NCBI RefSeq assembly: GCF_014653575.1 | Contig: NZ_BNAQ01000006.1 | Location: forward strand, 62,001-126,000 | DNA length: 64,000 nt | Origin: Sphingomonas glacialis | Lineage (GTDB): Bacteria; Pseudomonadota; Alphaproteobacteria; Sphingomonadales; Sphingomonadaceae | Reading direction: 5' to 3' | Shown here: positions 1-8,491 of the stretch, one piece after another | Position numbering within the stretch: position 1 is the first letter of the stretch | Layout of the letters: each line of letters opens with the position of its first letter | Translations under genes and position numbers: made by a program | The notes under the pieces: model-generated | Database searches by the model: none | Seen by the model: only the letters and a program-made list of their open reading frames with translations | Told to the model about the DNA's origin: nothing

Positions 1-165
1 CCACTGCGCCATGAAGGCGGGCGTGCCGGCATCCTCGCCGCGTTCGGCCGCATCGAGCAACGGGGCGCACATGTCGACGATCTCGCCAATCTTGGCGCCG
101 CTCTCGAGCGCGATCGCGAGCGACAGGTTCCAGACATAGTTCGGGAAATATTGGAAAAGTGCCAT
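1..165 (-). CDS. alpha/beta hydrolase, N-terminal 55 residues (cut by window edge)
   Basis: Only the first 55 codons are visible, starting MALFQYFPNYVWNLSLAIAL and running off the left edge without a stop. The ATG lies 3 bp after the stop of the extradiol dioxygenase, so the two are co-transcribed. The N-terminus resembles, from memory, FrsA-like hydrolases related to 2,6-dihydroxypseudooxynicotine hydrolase, which cleave C-C bonds in ring-fission or side-chain products. No catalytic residue is inside the window. Its place after a flavin monooxygenase and a ring-cleaving dioxygenase fits a hydrolase acting on a meta-cleavage product, but that role is inference from context. Confidence 0.6.
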   Translation of the reverse strand, partial: MALFQYFPNYVWNLSLAIALESGAKIGEIVDMCAPLLDAAERGEDAGTPAFMAQW

Positions 166-168
166 GGT

Positions 169-1071
169 TCAGACTGCCACCGGCTGGAAGAGACCCTTGT
201 CGGGTGCAGGCTTTGGCATCGTCTGCGGGCCACCGATGCCGGTGCCCCACTGATCCATCGTATTCGGCCCAGCCTCGTGCACCGTCGCTTGGTGCGTCTC
301 GAAATCGACCGCCTCGACCTCAGCGGTATATTCGACCGCGAAGCCGTTGGGCGTGGTGAAATAGCTGAAGGTGTTGTTGCCCGCAGTGTGGCGGCCTGGC
401 CCCCACTTGATGTCGACGTCCTTCTTCCGGAGGCGCGAAACGCCGCGCATCATGTCGTCGATCGACGCGACCTCATAGGCGACGTGATTGAGGCACGGCG
501 GCCCCGGCAGGAAGGCGAGCCGGTGATGGCAGCTATTGCAGCGCAGGAACGCCATGAAATCGCCGAGCCAGTCGCTGAGCTTGAAGCCGAGCACGTCGAT
601 GAAGAACTGCACCGCCGCCTTATGGTCGGGCGAATGCAACACGATGTGGCTGATGTTGCGCGGGATGCCTTCCCATTTGACGATATCGCGCTTGTCGCCA
701 CGCGCGACGCCTGCCGACACTTCGAACGGCAGGCCGTCGGGCGAGAAGAAGCGGAAGCCATAGCCGCCGCCGAAGCTCTCGAGCGCCTTGGGCGCGAAGA
801 TGATCTTGCAACCGGCGTCGACGACGCGCTGGTGGAGCGCTGCGACATCGGCATCGGTCTCGGTCGCGAGCGCGATCACGTCGATGCGATTCTCCTCGGC
901 TTCGCGCAGCCGCACGACGTACAGCTCCTCGTCGCCATGCGTCGCGAGATAGGTCATCCCGTCCTGCTCGGCGACGGTCTTGAGGCCCCATTTTTCGGTG
1001 TAGAATTCGCGCTCGGCCGGCAAGTCGACGACGCCATATCCGACATAGCGGATCTCGGTAACACGGCTCAT
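169..1071 (-). CDS. type I extradiol dioxygenase (VOC superfamily)
   Basis: A 300-residue protein with two tandem glyoxalase/VOC modules, as in 2,3-dihydroxybiphenyl and homoprotocatechuate dioxygenases. The C-terminal module carries a plausible 2-His-1-carboxylate iron site: H142 (in NISHIVL), H196 (in LNHVAYE) and E247 (in FAVEYTA). H228 and Y237 (in GRHTAGNNTFSYF) sit where this family has its second-shell catalytic His and Tyr. It should open a catechol-like ring next to the hydroxyls using Fe(II) and O2. The start is the ATG at 1071 rather than 1077, because GAGG at 1080-1083 is 8 nt from it and only 2 nt from the other. It lies between the FAD monooxygenase (28 bp upstream) and a hydrolase (3 bp downstream) in one operon. 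The exact substrate cannot be read from sequence. Confidence 0.85.
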   Translation of the reverse strand: MSRVTEIRYVGYGVVDLPAEREFYTEKWGLKTVAEQDGMTYLATHGDEELYVVRLREAEENRIDVIALATETDADVAALHQRVVDAGCKIIFAPKALESFGGGYGFRFFSPDGLPFEVSAGVARGDKRDIVKWEGIPRNISHIVLHSPDHKAAVQFFIDVLGFKLSDWLGDFMAFLRCNSCHHRLAFLPGPPCLNHVAYEVASIDDMMRGVSRLRKKDVDIKWGPGRHTAGNNTFSYFTTPNGFAVEYTAEVEAVDFETHQATVHEAGPNTMDQWGTGIGGPQTMPKPAPDKGLFQPVAV

Positions 1072-1099
1072 AGTCATATCCTCACGCAGAGCGGCACAC

Positions 1100-2215
1100 T
1101 CAGATCGGTTGCGCCGTCAGTTGAAACATTTCGAAAGTGGCCGCCGCCTGGTCGACCATCGGCCCGCGACCCAGCTGCCCGTCACAAATCGCGATCGACG
1201 CGCGCACAATGTAGGCACAGCGATCGAAGCGCCGCGCGCGATATGCGGCGAACGCCGTCTCGGGATCGGCAGCGCGCGACAGTTCCTCGGCGAGCACGAG
1301 CGAATCCTCGATCGCCATGCCGGCGCCTTGGCCGAGATGCGGCGTCGTCGCGTGGACCGCGTCGCCGAGCAGGACGACCCGGCCCTTGTGCCACGGCCCC
1401 TCGACCAGCAACCATTCGAGCGGACGATAGACCACGCCATCGTCGTCGGTGATCTGCGCTGCCAGCGCCGCGATCTCGGGCGGTGCGCCAGAAAGCTTGT
1501 CGCGCATCGCACTGGCGAGTTCGCTCCGCTCGTAGCGCCGGTTATCGGGCTCGGGCGTCGTCACGAACATGTACATCAGGTCGTCGGACAGCGGGACCAG
1601 CCCGATCCCGAGCGGCCCCTGAAAGGCGTGCAGGCTGGTGACCTCGGCAGGGCGCGGGAAATTGTAGCGCCACACGCCTTGGCCGGTGAAAAGCGGGGCT
1701 GGCGCATCGGGAAACAGCGCGGCGCGCGTCTGCGAGTAGACGCCGTCGGCACCAATTACGACATCGTAGCGTGCGTTTGTCCCGTCGGAGAAATAGGCGG
1801 TGACACCGGCGCCGTCATCATCGAGTCGCTCGGGCGTAACGCCAAGTCGGATCGTGGTGCCAGCCTCGATCGCGCGCTTGCCGAGCACATCGTGCAGCGC
1901 GCGCCTTCCGATCCCGAGATTGGCGGGCTGGCCATCGACCAATTTGTGGCTTGGAATAGTCGCGGCATGGCGGCCGTTGGGGAGGTAGATGTCGACGCTG
2001 TCGAACGGAAAGCCCGCGCCGATATAATCCTGCAGGATCCCGAGCGCGTCGACCGCGCGCAGCACATTGGCCTGCTGGATGATTCCGACGCCGTAAACCG
2101 ACCACGTCGGATCGCGCTCGACGAGATCGACCGCAAAGCCGCGCTTGCGCAGCGCGATCGCCGCCGTGAGGCCGCCGATACCGCCACCGACGATCAAAAT
2201 AGTGCCGTTTTCCAT
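1100..2215 (-). CDS. FAD-dependent aromatic monooxygenase
   Basis: A 371-residue class A flavoprotein hydroxylase. It starts with the Rossmann FAD motif ILIVGGGIGGLTAA (about residues 6-20) and has the DG motif in VVIGADGVYSQ. Near residue 280 is the GD motif GDAVHATTPHLGQGAGMAIED, which binds the FAD ribityl chain and NAD(P)H. Relatives hydroxylate salicylate, hydroxybenzoates or hydroxypyridines. No signal peptide is present, so it is cytoplasmic. It is probably the first gene of the operon with the extradiol dioxygenase and hydrolase, preparing a diol for ring opening. The start is the ATG at 2215. A TTG two codons earlier is possible, and neither has a strong ribosome-binding site. The AT-rich leader upstream carries a LysR-type palindrome. 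Confidence 0.88.
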   Translation of the reverse strand: MENGTILIVGGGIGGLTAAIALRKRGFAVDLVERDPTWSVYGVGIIQQANVLRAVDALGILQDYIGAGFPFDSVDIYLPNGRHAATIPSHKLVDGQPANLGIGRRALHDVLGKRAIEAGTTIRLGVTPERLDDDGAGVTAYFSDGTNARYDVVIGADGVYSQTRAALFPDAPAPLFTGQGVWRYNFPRPAEVTSLHAFQGPLGIGLVPLSDDLMYMFVTTPEPDNRRYERSELASAMRDKLSGAPPEIAALAAQITDDDGVVYRPLEWLLVEGPWHKGRVVLLGDAVHATTPHLGQGAGMAIEDSLVLAEELSRAADPETAFAAYRARRFDRCAYIVRASIAICDGQLGRGPMVDQAAATFEMFQLTAQPI

Positions 2216-2321
2216 CAGCAACTACGGGCCGTTTTAGGCTTCGACGCGATCATTTTCTCTCTCCTCGACGCGACCATATCGGGCTGAACGTATATGTAAA
2301 TCTACTTATATTGATCCTATT

Positions 2322-2340
2322 CTATCAATATAATTGATAG
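2322..2340. promoter_or_regulatory. 19-bp palindrome with ATC-N9-GAT, candidate LysR (NodD-type) operator
   Basis: The site is CTATCAAT, three bases ATA, then ATTGATAG: a perfect 8-bp inverted repeat. It contains ATC-N9-GAT (2324-2338) and T-N11-A (T2325, A2337), the classical LysR/NodD box. It lies in an AT-rich stretch about 110 bp upstream of the monooxygenase start, where the operon promoter should be. A further partial half-site, ATTGATC, lies at 2311-2317. The neighbouring regulator at 4936 belongs by sequence to the NodD-like LysR group, which makes it the obvious candidate. That pairing is inference. Confidence 0.6.
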
Positions 2341-2342
2341 AT

Positions 2343-2369
2343 CGGGCAGAGGGCGCTGCCCCCTGCCCG
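2343..2369 (-). terminator. hairpin terminator behind the TonB receptor gene
   Basis: CGGGCAG (2343-2349) pairs with CTGCCCG (2363-2369), and an inner GGGC/GCCC stem encloses a 3-nt loop with one mismatch. It lies 7 bp past the receptor stop on the minus strand. AT-rich sequence follows, but there is no clean T-run. Confidence 0.5.
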
Positions 2370-2376
2370 TCCCGCG

Positions 2377-4806
2377 CTAGAACCGAAACTGCGCAGACAG
2401 ACCGATCGTCCGAACCGAATCGAGCCCGAATTGCTGGGTGTAGGACAACATCGGCGTCGCCTGCCCGCGCGCATTGCGGGCATTGGCGTCGCCCGAATCC
2501 ACGCCGATTGCGGTCGGCGTGATCTTGTTCGTGCAATTCTTGCAGAACAGCGCGAGACGCAGCGCCTTGCCGACCTTCGCACCGACACTTGCTCCGAAGA
2601 TATCGACCGCGTTGAAGGTTGCGCCCGGTGCCTGGCTCACGACGTAGTTGATGCTCGAGCGGTGATACCAATTGCCTTCGATGAAGGGTGCCACCGGCCC
2701 TTCGGTCGGCACTTCGTACATCGCCTGGAAGCTCGAGGTGAAGGCCGGCGCCGCGGGGAGCCGCAGGCCCGACGCATCAAAGGTCTGGACCGTCGCGGAG
2801 CAGCCGCGTGTGGTCTGCGTGGGATAGCATTGTGCGCCGGCAAAACTGTCGAACTTGGACGACAGGAACGATGCGCTCTCGTTGATGCTGAACCCGGCGA
2901 ACGGACGCAGCCCGACCGCCACTTCGACCCCCTTCGATTTCACCTTCGCCGCATTCTGGACCAGGAACGACACCGTCACGGGATTGAACGCCTGGACCTG
3001 GAAATTGCTGAACTTGGTGTAGAATGCCGAGACGTTCACCGTCAGACGACGGTCGAGGAAGCTCGTCTTGACGCCGATCTCGCCGGTGTTCGACGTCTCG
3101 CCCCGCACGATGACGTTCGAGGTCGCGGTCGGGAAGGAATCGTTGAAACCCGGCCCCTTATAGCCGCGCCCGTAAAAGCCATAGGCCATGATCGTCGGGG
3201 TCGCCTGGTATTGCGCGCCCGCCTTCCAGCTGAAATCGGTGTTGCCATAGCTCGCGGAGAACGTCCCGCGCGGACCGCCCAGTGCGGAGAAATAGTTGAG
3301 CTGGTTTTGCGCGGTGGTGAAGTCGATATCGTCGCGAGTCACACGCCCGCCGGCAAACGCGGTCAACCCGGTGGCGATCGTATAGGTCAACTGCCCGAAT
3401 GCCGCATAGCTCTTGGTCCGCAGCACGTAATTGGCGTCGCTGCCGATCTGCGACACGTTGCTGACGGTGCAGCGCGGAGTCGTGCCGACGATCGCGCCGA
3501 CGCAGAACGGCGAACCGGCGGCGACGAAGTCGGGCGTGTAGCTGTTGCCGCCCAGGTTGCGGCGAAGGCTGAGGTCAGACTGGAAATAATACAGGCCAGC
3601 CTGGCCGCTCAGCCGACCCGAGGACGGCAATGCGAGCCGCAATTCGTTGGAATATTGATTATATTTCGCGTGCGATTCGTTGCGGTTGAGCCCGTTCGCC
3701 GACAGGTAATCGGTGTCGAAATTCTGGTCCTGCTTATAATACCGCCATGCAAACAAATTGCTCAATTCCCAGCCGCTGGCGAAGCTGTAGGTCGCCTTGG
3801 CCTGCGCGCCACCCGTCGCGAGATCGCGATACTGGTCGCCATCGCCACCGAATTTCAGATTGTTCGGACCCGCGACGATTCCGTCGGCGGCGAGCGGTCC
3901 ATTGTTGAGGCTGGTCGGCGAGACCTGACGATAGGTGACGTCAGCGATCCCCGCGATGCCGTGGCTCTCGTTATAATCGCCGATCAGATAGAAGGACAAC
4001 GCGTCGGTCGCTTGCCAAAAATACTTGCCCTTGAGCGAGAAGGAGCGCGCATTGAGATCATGCCGGGTGCCGTTCCGCGGCGTGCCGACATAGGTCGTGC
4101 CGGGCTCCTGGTACGAATAGAGCATGTTCAAGCGCAACGCCGAGGTCGCGCTGACCGGGATGTTGAGCGTCTCGCGGGCGATGATGCCAGGTGCCGTGCG
4201 GCGGACGCCCGGCGTGGCGCGCGAGGCGAATTCGACGTCGGTCGCGCTCGAGACAACGCCGAGCACCGGACGGGCGGTGACGATGTTGATCAATCCAGCC
4301 GAGGCATTCTTGCCGAACAGCAGGCCCTGCGGCCCGTTGAGCACTTCGACCCGCGTCAGATCGTTGAGCAGCGGCGTATTGAGGATCGGTCGACCGAGAT
4401 TGACCTCGTCGATCGCGGTGGCGACGCTACTGTCGATCGTGCCGGCAAAGGCGAGCGTGCCGACGCCGCGAACCGAGAAGGTGTTGTCGATGCCGACCTG
4501 CAGCGTCGGTGCGGCGCGCGAGATCTGGGTGAGATCGTTGAGGTTGCGCGACGTCAGCGTCTCGGCCGACAAGGCGGTCAGGCTGACCGGAACGCGCTGC
4601 AGGCTTTCGCTGCGCCGCTGGGCGGTGACGATGATGTCGCCGGCTGCCGTCGCGTTCTGCTCGGCTTCGGCGCTGGCGATCGTGGACGGGGTCGCCGATG
4701 CTTCGGGGGCGGAGCCTGCCGGCGGCGTCGACGTGGCATTTTGCGCATAGGCCGGTGCTACGAACAGCGGCATCGCGGCAAGCAAAAGTGCTGCTTTGAG
4801 TTTCAT
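2377..4806 (-). CDS. TonB-dependent outer membrane receptor (catabolic locus)
   Basis: An 809-residue receptor with signal peptide MKLKAALLLAAMPLFVAPAYAQ. An N-terminal plug follows, starting at DIIVTAQRRSESLQ and containing NGPQGLLFGKNASAGLINIVTARP, which is typical of sphingomonad FyuA/CirA-like receptors. The rest is a 22-strand barrel ending in aromatic Phe (AQFRF). It would import a scarce or large ligand across the outer membrane using TonB energy. AGGAGAGG just before the ATG at 4806 decides the start over an in-frame ATG seven codons earlier. It is divergent from the LysR gene and upstream of the monooxygenase operon, so it probably takes up the substrate of that pathway or a related aromatic. 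The ligand is unknown. Confidence 0.9.
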   Translation of the reverse strand: MKLKAALLLAAMPLFVAPAYAQNATSTPPAGSAPEASATPSTIASAEAEQNATAAGDIIVTAQRRSESLQRVPVSLTALSAETLTSRNLNDLTQISRAAPTLQVGIDNTFSVRGVGTLAFAGTIDSSVATAIDEVNLGRPILNTPLLNDLTRVEVLNGPQGLLFGKNASAGLINIVTARPVLGVVSSATDVEFASRATPGVRRTAPGIIARETLNIPVSATSALRLNMLYSYQEPGTTYVGTPRNGTRHDLNARSFSLKGKYFWQATDALSFYLIGDYNESHGIAGIADVTYRQVSPTSLNNGPLAADGIVAGPNNLKFGGDGDQYRDLATGGAQAKATYSFASGWELSNLFAWRYYKQDQNFDTDYLSANGLNRNESHAKYNQYSNELRLALPSSGRLSGQAGLYYFQSDLSLRRNLGGNSYTPDFVAAGSPFCVGAIVGTTPRCTVSNVSQIGSDANYVLRTKSYAAFGQLTYTIATGLTAFAGGRVTRDDIDFTTAQNQLNYFSALGGPRGTFSASYGNTDFSWKAGAQYQATPTIMAYGFYGRGYKGPGFNDSFPTATSNVIVRGETSNTGEIGVKTSFLDRRLTVNVSAFYTKFSNFQVQAFNPVTVSFLVQNAAKVKSKGVEVAVGLRPFAGFSINESASFLSSKFDSFAGAQCYPTQTTRGCSATVQTFDASGLRLPAAPAFTSSFQAMYEVPTEGPVAPFIEGNWYHRSSINYVVSQAPGATFNAVDIFGASVGAKVGKALRLALFCKNCTNKITPTAIGVDSGDANARNARGQATPMLSYTQQFGLDSVRTIGLSAQFRF

Positions 4807-4890
4807 GACCTCTCCTGTCTTGACCATTTTCTTATGAGATTGGTCTAACTGGTCAGGCCATTTTCCTCAAATTGATTGTTTTTCTCGCAA

Positions 4891-4920
4891 ACGATTTGTA
4901 CGATTTGTCGTCTGCAAATC
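4891..4920. promoter_or_regulatory. tandem and inverted GATTTG repeats in the LysR/TonB receptor intergenic region
   Basis: ACGATTTGT occurs twice in perfect tandem (4891-4899 and 4900-4908). The second copy forms an inverted repeat with CAAATC: GATTTG at 4902-4907, 7 nt, CAAATC at 4915-4920, with T-N11-A symmetry (T4905, A4917). It lies 15 bp before the GTG start of the LysR gene, between divergent genes, where LysR proteins usually autoregulate. The half-site differs from the palindrome at 2322, so binding by the same protein is uncertain. Confidence 0.4.
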
Positions 4921-4935
4921 AGGAGAGGATGCAAC

Positions 4936-5844
4936 GTGCGGTTCAAGGGTCTCGATCTCAACCTTTTCGTCGCGTTCGAGGCGTTGATGGAAACGCACAA
5001 TACCGCGCTGGCGGGCGAGCGGCTGGGGCTCAGCCAGCCTGCCGCCAGCGCCGCGCTGGCGCGGTTGCGCGACTATTTCGGCGACCCGTTGCTGCTGGTG
5101 AAGGGACGACGGATGTATCCGACTCCCTTTGCCGAAATGCTGCTTCCCAAGATCCGGCAATGCCTGCGCGAGGCCGAAGGCGTCATCACGACGTCGGCGC
5201 AGTTCGACCCGGCGACGGCCGATCGCCTGTTTCGCCTGATGGTTTCCGATTATATCCTGGCCTCGGTGATGGCACCGCTGCTCGAAGATCTCGCAACGCG
5301 CGCGCCGCATTTGCGCTTCAGCTTCATCCAGGTGTCGGAGACCGCTGGCGAACACTTGCGCCATGCCGAGATCGACTTGCTGATCACGCCGGTCGAATTC
5401 GCGGTGGCGGGTATTCCGACCGAACCCTTGTGTGAAGAGACCTATGTCGTCGCCGGCTGGGGACAGCACCCGATCTTCACGGGCGACATCACGACCGAGG
5501 ACGTGTTCCGCTACGGCCATGTCTCCGTGTCGATCGGCGGTCCGCGCGGCTATACCGTCGGCGACCGGCGGCTCGATCTGCTGGCGCACCGGCGGGTGAT
5601 CGAAGTGTCGACGGCGTCGTTCTCGGTCGTGCCGTACCTCCTGGTCGGCACGACGCGGCTGAGCCTGATGCACGAGCGGCTGGCGCGGATCTCGGCCAAG
5701 AGCTTCGATATCCGATATCGCCCCCTACCCTTCGCGTTCGAGCCGCTCCGCGAACTGGTGCAGATCCACGAGACTCGTGTGGCCGATCCGGGCGTCCGCT
5801 GGCTGATCGAGCAGATCCGCGCGCAGGCGGCGCGGATCGACTGA
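4936..5844 (+). CDS. LysR-family transcriptional regulator, NodD-like subgroup
   Basis: A 302-residue LysR protein. Its N-terminus RFKGLDLNLFVAFEALMETH is characteristic of the NodD/NahR-type subgroup. The winged helix-turn-helix covers about residues 18-60 (AGERLGLSQPAASAALARLRDYFGDPLL), and a periplasmic-binding-protein-like effector domain follows. The start is GTG at 4936, with AGGAGAGG 7 nt upstream; earlier in-frame starts lack a ribosome-binding site and extend beyond the conserved N-terminus. It is divergent from the TonB receptor and next to the flavin monooxygenase/extradiol dioxygenase operon. It probably senses a pathway aromatic and activates those genes through the ATC-N9-GAT palindrome at 2322. 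The effector is not known. Confidence 0.88.
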   Translation: MRFKGLDLNLFVAFEALMETHNTALAGERLGLSQPAASAALARLRDYFGDPLLLVKGRRMYPTPFAEMLLPKIRQCLREAEGVITTSAQFDPATADRLFRLMVSDYILASVMAPLLEDLATRAPHLRFSFIQVSETAGEHLRHAEIDLLITPVEFAVAGIPTEPLCEETYVVAGWGQHPIFTGDITTEDVFRYGHVSVSIGGPRGYTVGDRRLDLLAHRRVIEVSTASFSVVPYLLVGTTRLSLMHERLARISAKSFDIRYRPLPFAFEPLRELVQIHETRVADPGVRWLIEQIRAQAARID

Positions 5845-6157
5845 GCGACCGCGCCGCTGCGGTTGCGTTGCCGCGGGTTGGACCACGAACGTCGAGACGG
5901 CCGCCACCCGGGACAAACGGGCGGCGAAAGCGCGGACGCCGGCGTTGCCCGCGACGATCAGTATTTGACGCTCAATCCCGTGCCACAGGGGCGCGGCGAC
6001 GCCATCGTCGACGCACACCGCGCGGGTGCTGACCGATCGCCCGATCCGTCGCTGGGGCTCGCTCGTCTTCGAGATGAACAGACGTTGCAAAGCGAGTTCA
6101 GGATTGGTTCGGGGGCGACTCACTAGACCGTCTTCATCACTTGAAAGGAGACGTACG
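5845..6157 (+). other. intergenic region, no gene supported
   Basis: These 313 bp between the LysR gene and the glycine-zipper gene hold no reading frame with credible composition or start. The end contains the AAAGGAG ribosome-binding site of the next gene. I saw no clear terminator or operator. Confidence 0.5.
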
Positions 6158-6556
6158 ATGTTGAAGCAAAAGTTCGCCCTCACCGCCCTTGCGGCTGCCG
6201 CGATCCTGCCGATGGCCGTTGCAGCACCAGCACAGGCGCAGCGCTACGGCTACAATGATCGTGCGCAATACGAGCGCAATTACGATTACGACCGCGCGCA
6301 ATATCAGCGCAGCGATACCGGCGGCTATACCGACGGCCGGGTGTATCGCGGCTATGCGCGCCGCAATTACCAGGATTGCCGCCGGTCGAGCGGCACGACC
6401 GGCCTGATCGCCGGGGGCGCTGGCGGTGCGGTGCTGGGTTCGGTGCTCGGCGGCGGGACGCTTGGCACGATCCTCGGCGCGGTTGGTGGCGGCCTGCTCG
6501 GCAAGAGCCTCGACCAGAAGCACGATCGTTCGCAAAACTATCGCAACGGTTGCTGA
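6158..6556 (+). CDS. exported glycine-zipper (17 kDa antigen-like) protein
   Basis: A 132-residue protein beginning with signal peptide MLKQKFALTALAAAAILPMAVAAPAQAQ. A Tyr/Arg/Asp/Gln-rich stretch follows (about residues 29-75, with YERNYDYDRAQYQR), then a glycine-zipper two-helix hairpin, GLIAGGAGGAVLGSVLGGG and GTILGAVGGGLLG (about residues 86-117). The family (Rickettsia 17 kDa surface antigen, glycine zipper 2TM) sits in the cell envelope, but its molecular role is poorly defined. No lipobox Cys is visible after the signal peptide. Start at the ATG after AAAGGAG. It appears to be a single-gene unit, with a strong hairpin right behind it. Confidence 0.85.
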   Translation: MLKQKFALTALAAAAILPMAVAAPAQAQRYGYNDRAQYERNYDYDRAQYQRSDTGGYTDGRVYRGYARRNYQDCRRSSGTTGLIAGGAGGAVLGSVLGGGTLGTILGAVGGGLLGKSLDQKHDRSQNYRNGC

Positions 6557-6561
6557 TCGCA

Positions 6562-6595
6562 ACAGCGCGGCCGGTCGCACGACCGGCCGCGCTGT
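6562..6595 (+). terminator. strong hairpin after the glycine-zipper gene
   Basis: ACAGCGCGGCCGGTCG (6562-6577) pairs perfectly with CGACCGGCCGCGCTGT (6580-6595) across a 2-nt gap, giving a 16-bp stem. It begins 5 bp after the stop codon. No T-run follows, as is common in high-GC genomes. Confidence 0.65.
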
Positions 6596-6830
6596 CGGTA
6601 TGGCCGGTGTCGCACCGATCGTCCCCGCGCTCGCCAATCTGATCGGCCCATCCCGCGAAATGGAGCGAAGTACGCGAGCGCCGGAGCCCTCAAAGGTGCG
6701 GATGCTGCGTCCCCCGCGCGATTAGATGGTCCCGCGCACGTGCGCCGAAAGGGGTTTCGGCGAGGCGATCGCAGCCTCGCCGATCGAATGATGGTTGCCA
6801 GGACGGCATGGCTCATCCCAAGATGCCAGC

Positions 6831-8444
6831 ATGCTCATATCGCTCGTCGCTCTCGCCGCCGCTGTCGTCACCCCGATCTCGGCCGACCGTATCAAAGCCG
6901 ATGTCCGGACCCTGTCGTCCGATGCGTTCCTGGGTCGCGGACCGGGCGAGGCTGGCGAAGACAAGACGATCGACCACATCGCCCGACAATTCGCCGCAGC
7001 CGGACTGGAACCTGCGGGTGAGCATGGCGGCTGGTATCAGGACGTGCCGCTCATCAGGCTTGATCGACAAGCCGGGGCGACGCTCGCGCTGACGGTCGGG
7101 AAATGGCACCGGTCTCTGGCGCTCGGTCGCGATGCGACCTTGTCGCTCCGCAACCCTGGCGACACGACGCTCGCACATGCGCCGCTGGTGTTCGCGGGCT
7201 ACGGGGTCGTCAACGCAAAGCTCGGTTGGGACGCCTATGCCGGCATCGACATGCGCGGCAAGATCGCCGTCGTCTTGGCCAATGACCCGGACTTTGAGGC
7301 GGGCCGCGATCTCGGCTTCGAAGGTCGTCGGCTCGCCTTCGAAGGACGCGTGGGCGAGAAGTTCGCAGCCGCTGCCAAGGCGGGCGCTGCCGGCGTCCTG
7401 GTGATCCACGAGGATGCGGCCGCCAGCTATCCGTTCCTGCAAGTGGCAAGCGGCGACGCTCTGCCGGCAATGGTCATCGCACCGCTCCCGCCCTCACCCG
7501 GTTTCATGCTGTCGGGCTGGCTGCGCGGCGATGTCGCTGCCTTGATGCTCAGCCACGCAGGGCTCGATCTGGCGACCCTCAAGGCACGCGCGCGCGACCC
7601 AAGGTTCCGCGCCTTCCCGCTCGGCGACGGCAGCGTGGCAGCACAGGGCAGCCTGAAGGCGACGCCGATCGTCAGCCATAATGTCATCGGTAGAGTGCGC
7701 GGGACACGTCGGCCGGACGAAACCGTCCTCTACGGTGCGCATTGGGACGCAAACGGGCAGAACGGCCCGGTCGCGGGCGACGGCATCCGAAACGGCGCCG
7801 TCGACAATGCGACGGGCACAGCCGAGTTGATCGAGGTCGCCCGCGCTTTCGCGCGCGGGCCACGGCCGGCGCGTAGCGTGGTCTTTGCGGCCTGGACCGC
7901 GGAAGAGAAGGGCCTGCTCGGGTCCGAGTATTACGCCGCGCATCCGGTCTATCCCCTCGCCACCACCGCGGCGGTTATCAACCTCGATCCGCACGTGGTG
8001 TTGCCCGCGGCAAAGGACATCGAATTGATCGGCAGTGGCCGCGTTTCGCTCGAGGCCGATCTGCGCCGCATTGCCGGGACCCAGGCGCTCAGCGTCATCG
8101 ACGAACCTGCGATCGAGGCCGGCTGGTACTTCCGATCCGACCAATTTTCCTTCGCCCGGCGGGGCGTGCCCGCCATCACCTTCCGTGCCGGTCGCGATCT
8201 CGTCAACGGTGGCACGGAGACGGGCGCAGCGATCGTGGCCGACTACAATGCGAAGCGCTATCACCAGCCGAGCGACGCGTTTGATCCGGCATGGAGCTTT
8301 GCGGGCACCGTCCAGGAGGCGACCGTCGCCTATGATCTCGGCCTCGAGGTTGCGAACGCATCCGCCTGGCCGACGTGGAACACCGGTGCCGAATATGGAG
8401 CGCTTCGTGCCGCGACGGACGCCGACCGGAAGGCGGGTCGATAA
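6831..8444 (+). CDS. secreted M28-family metallopeptidase
   Basis: A 537-residue zinc aminopeptidase-like protein. A short signal peptide (MLISLVALAAAVVTPISA) is followed by a mature N-terminal segment, an inserted PA-like domain (about residues 110-240) and the M28 catalytic domain. The di-zinc ligands and base are visible: H304 (GAHWD), D325 (DNATG), E358/E359 (WTAEEKG), D386 (NLD) and H478 (YHQPSD). It should trim N-terminal residues from peptides outside the cytoplasm. The start is placed at the ATG at 6831, because the upstream TTG extension would put a hydrophilic stretch before the signal peptide; no strong ribosome-binding site is visible. A paralogue lies at 39809 with the same WTAEE-GLLGSEYYA core. 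Confidence 0.88.
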   Translation: MLISLVALAAAVVTPISADRIKADVRTLSSDAFLGRGPGEAGEDKTIDHIARQFAAAGLEPAGEHGGWYQDVPLIRLDRQAGATLALTVGKWHRSLALGRDATLSLRNPGDTTLAHAPLVFAGYGVVNAKLGWDAYAGIDMRGKIAVVLANDPDFEAGRDLGFEGRRLAFEGRVGEKFAAAAKAGAAGVLVIHEDAAASYPFLQVASGDALPAMVIAPLPPSPGFMLSGWLRGDVAALMLSHAGLDLATLKARARDPRFRAFPLGDGSVAAQGSLKATPIVSHNVIGRVRGTRRPDETVLYGAHWDANGQNGPVAGDGIRNGAVDNATGTAELIEVARAFARGPRPARSVVFAAWTAEEKGLLGSEYYAAHPVYPLATTAAVINLDPHVVLPAAKDIELIGSGRVSLEADLRRIAGTQALSVIDEPAIEAGWYFRSDQFSFARRGVPAITFRAGRDLVNGGTETGAAIVADYNAKRYHQPSDAFDPAWSFAGTVQEATVAYDLGLEVANASAWPTWNTGAEYGALRAATDADRKAGR

Positions 8445-8491
8445 GCCGGGCACCGATCGGCAAGGCCTGACCTGGTAGCCACGCCCGCCCG

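Noticed and set aside
2431..4848. Plus-strand open frame of 805 codons
   Set aside because: Antisense to the first TonB receptor; low-complexity Arg/Asp/Gly composition and no family motif.
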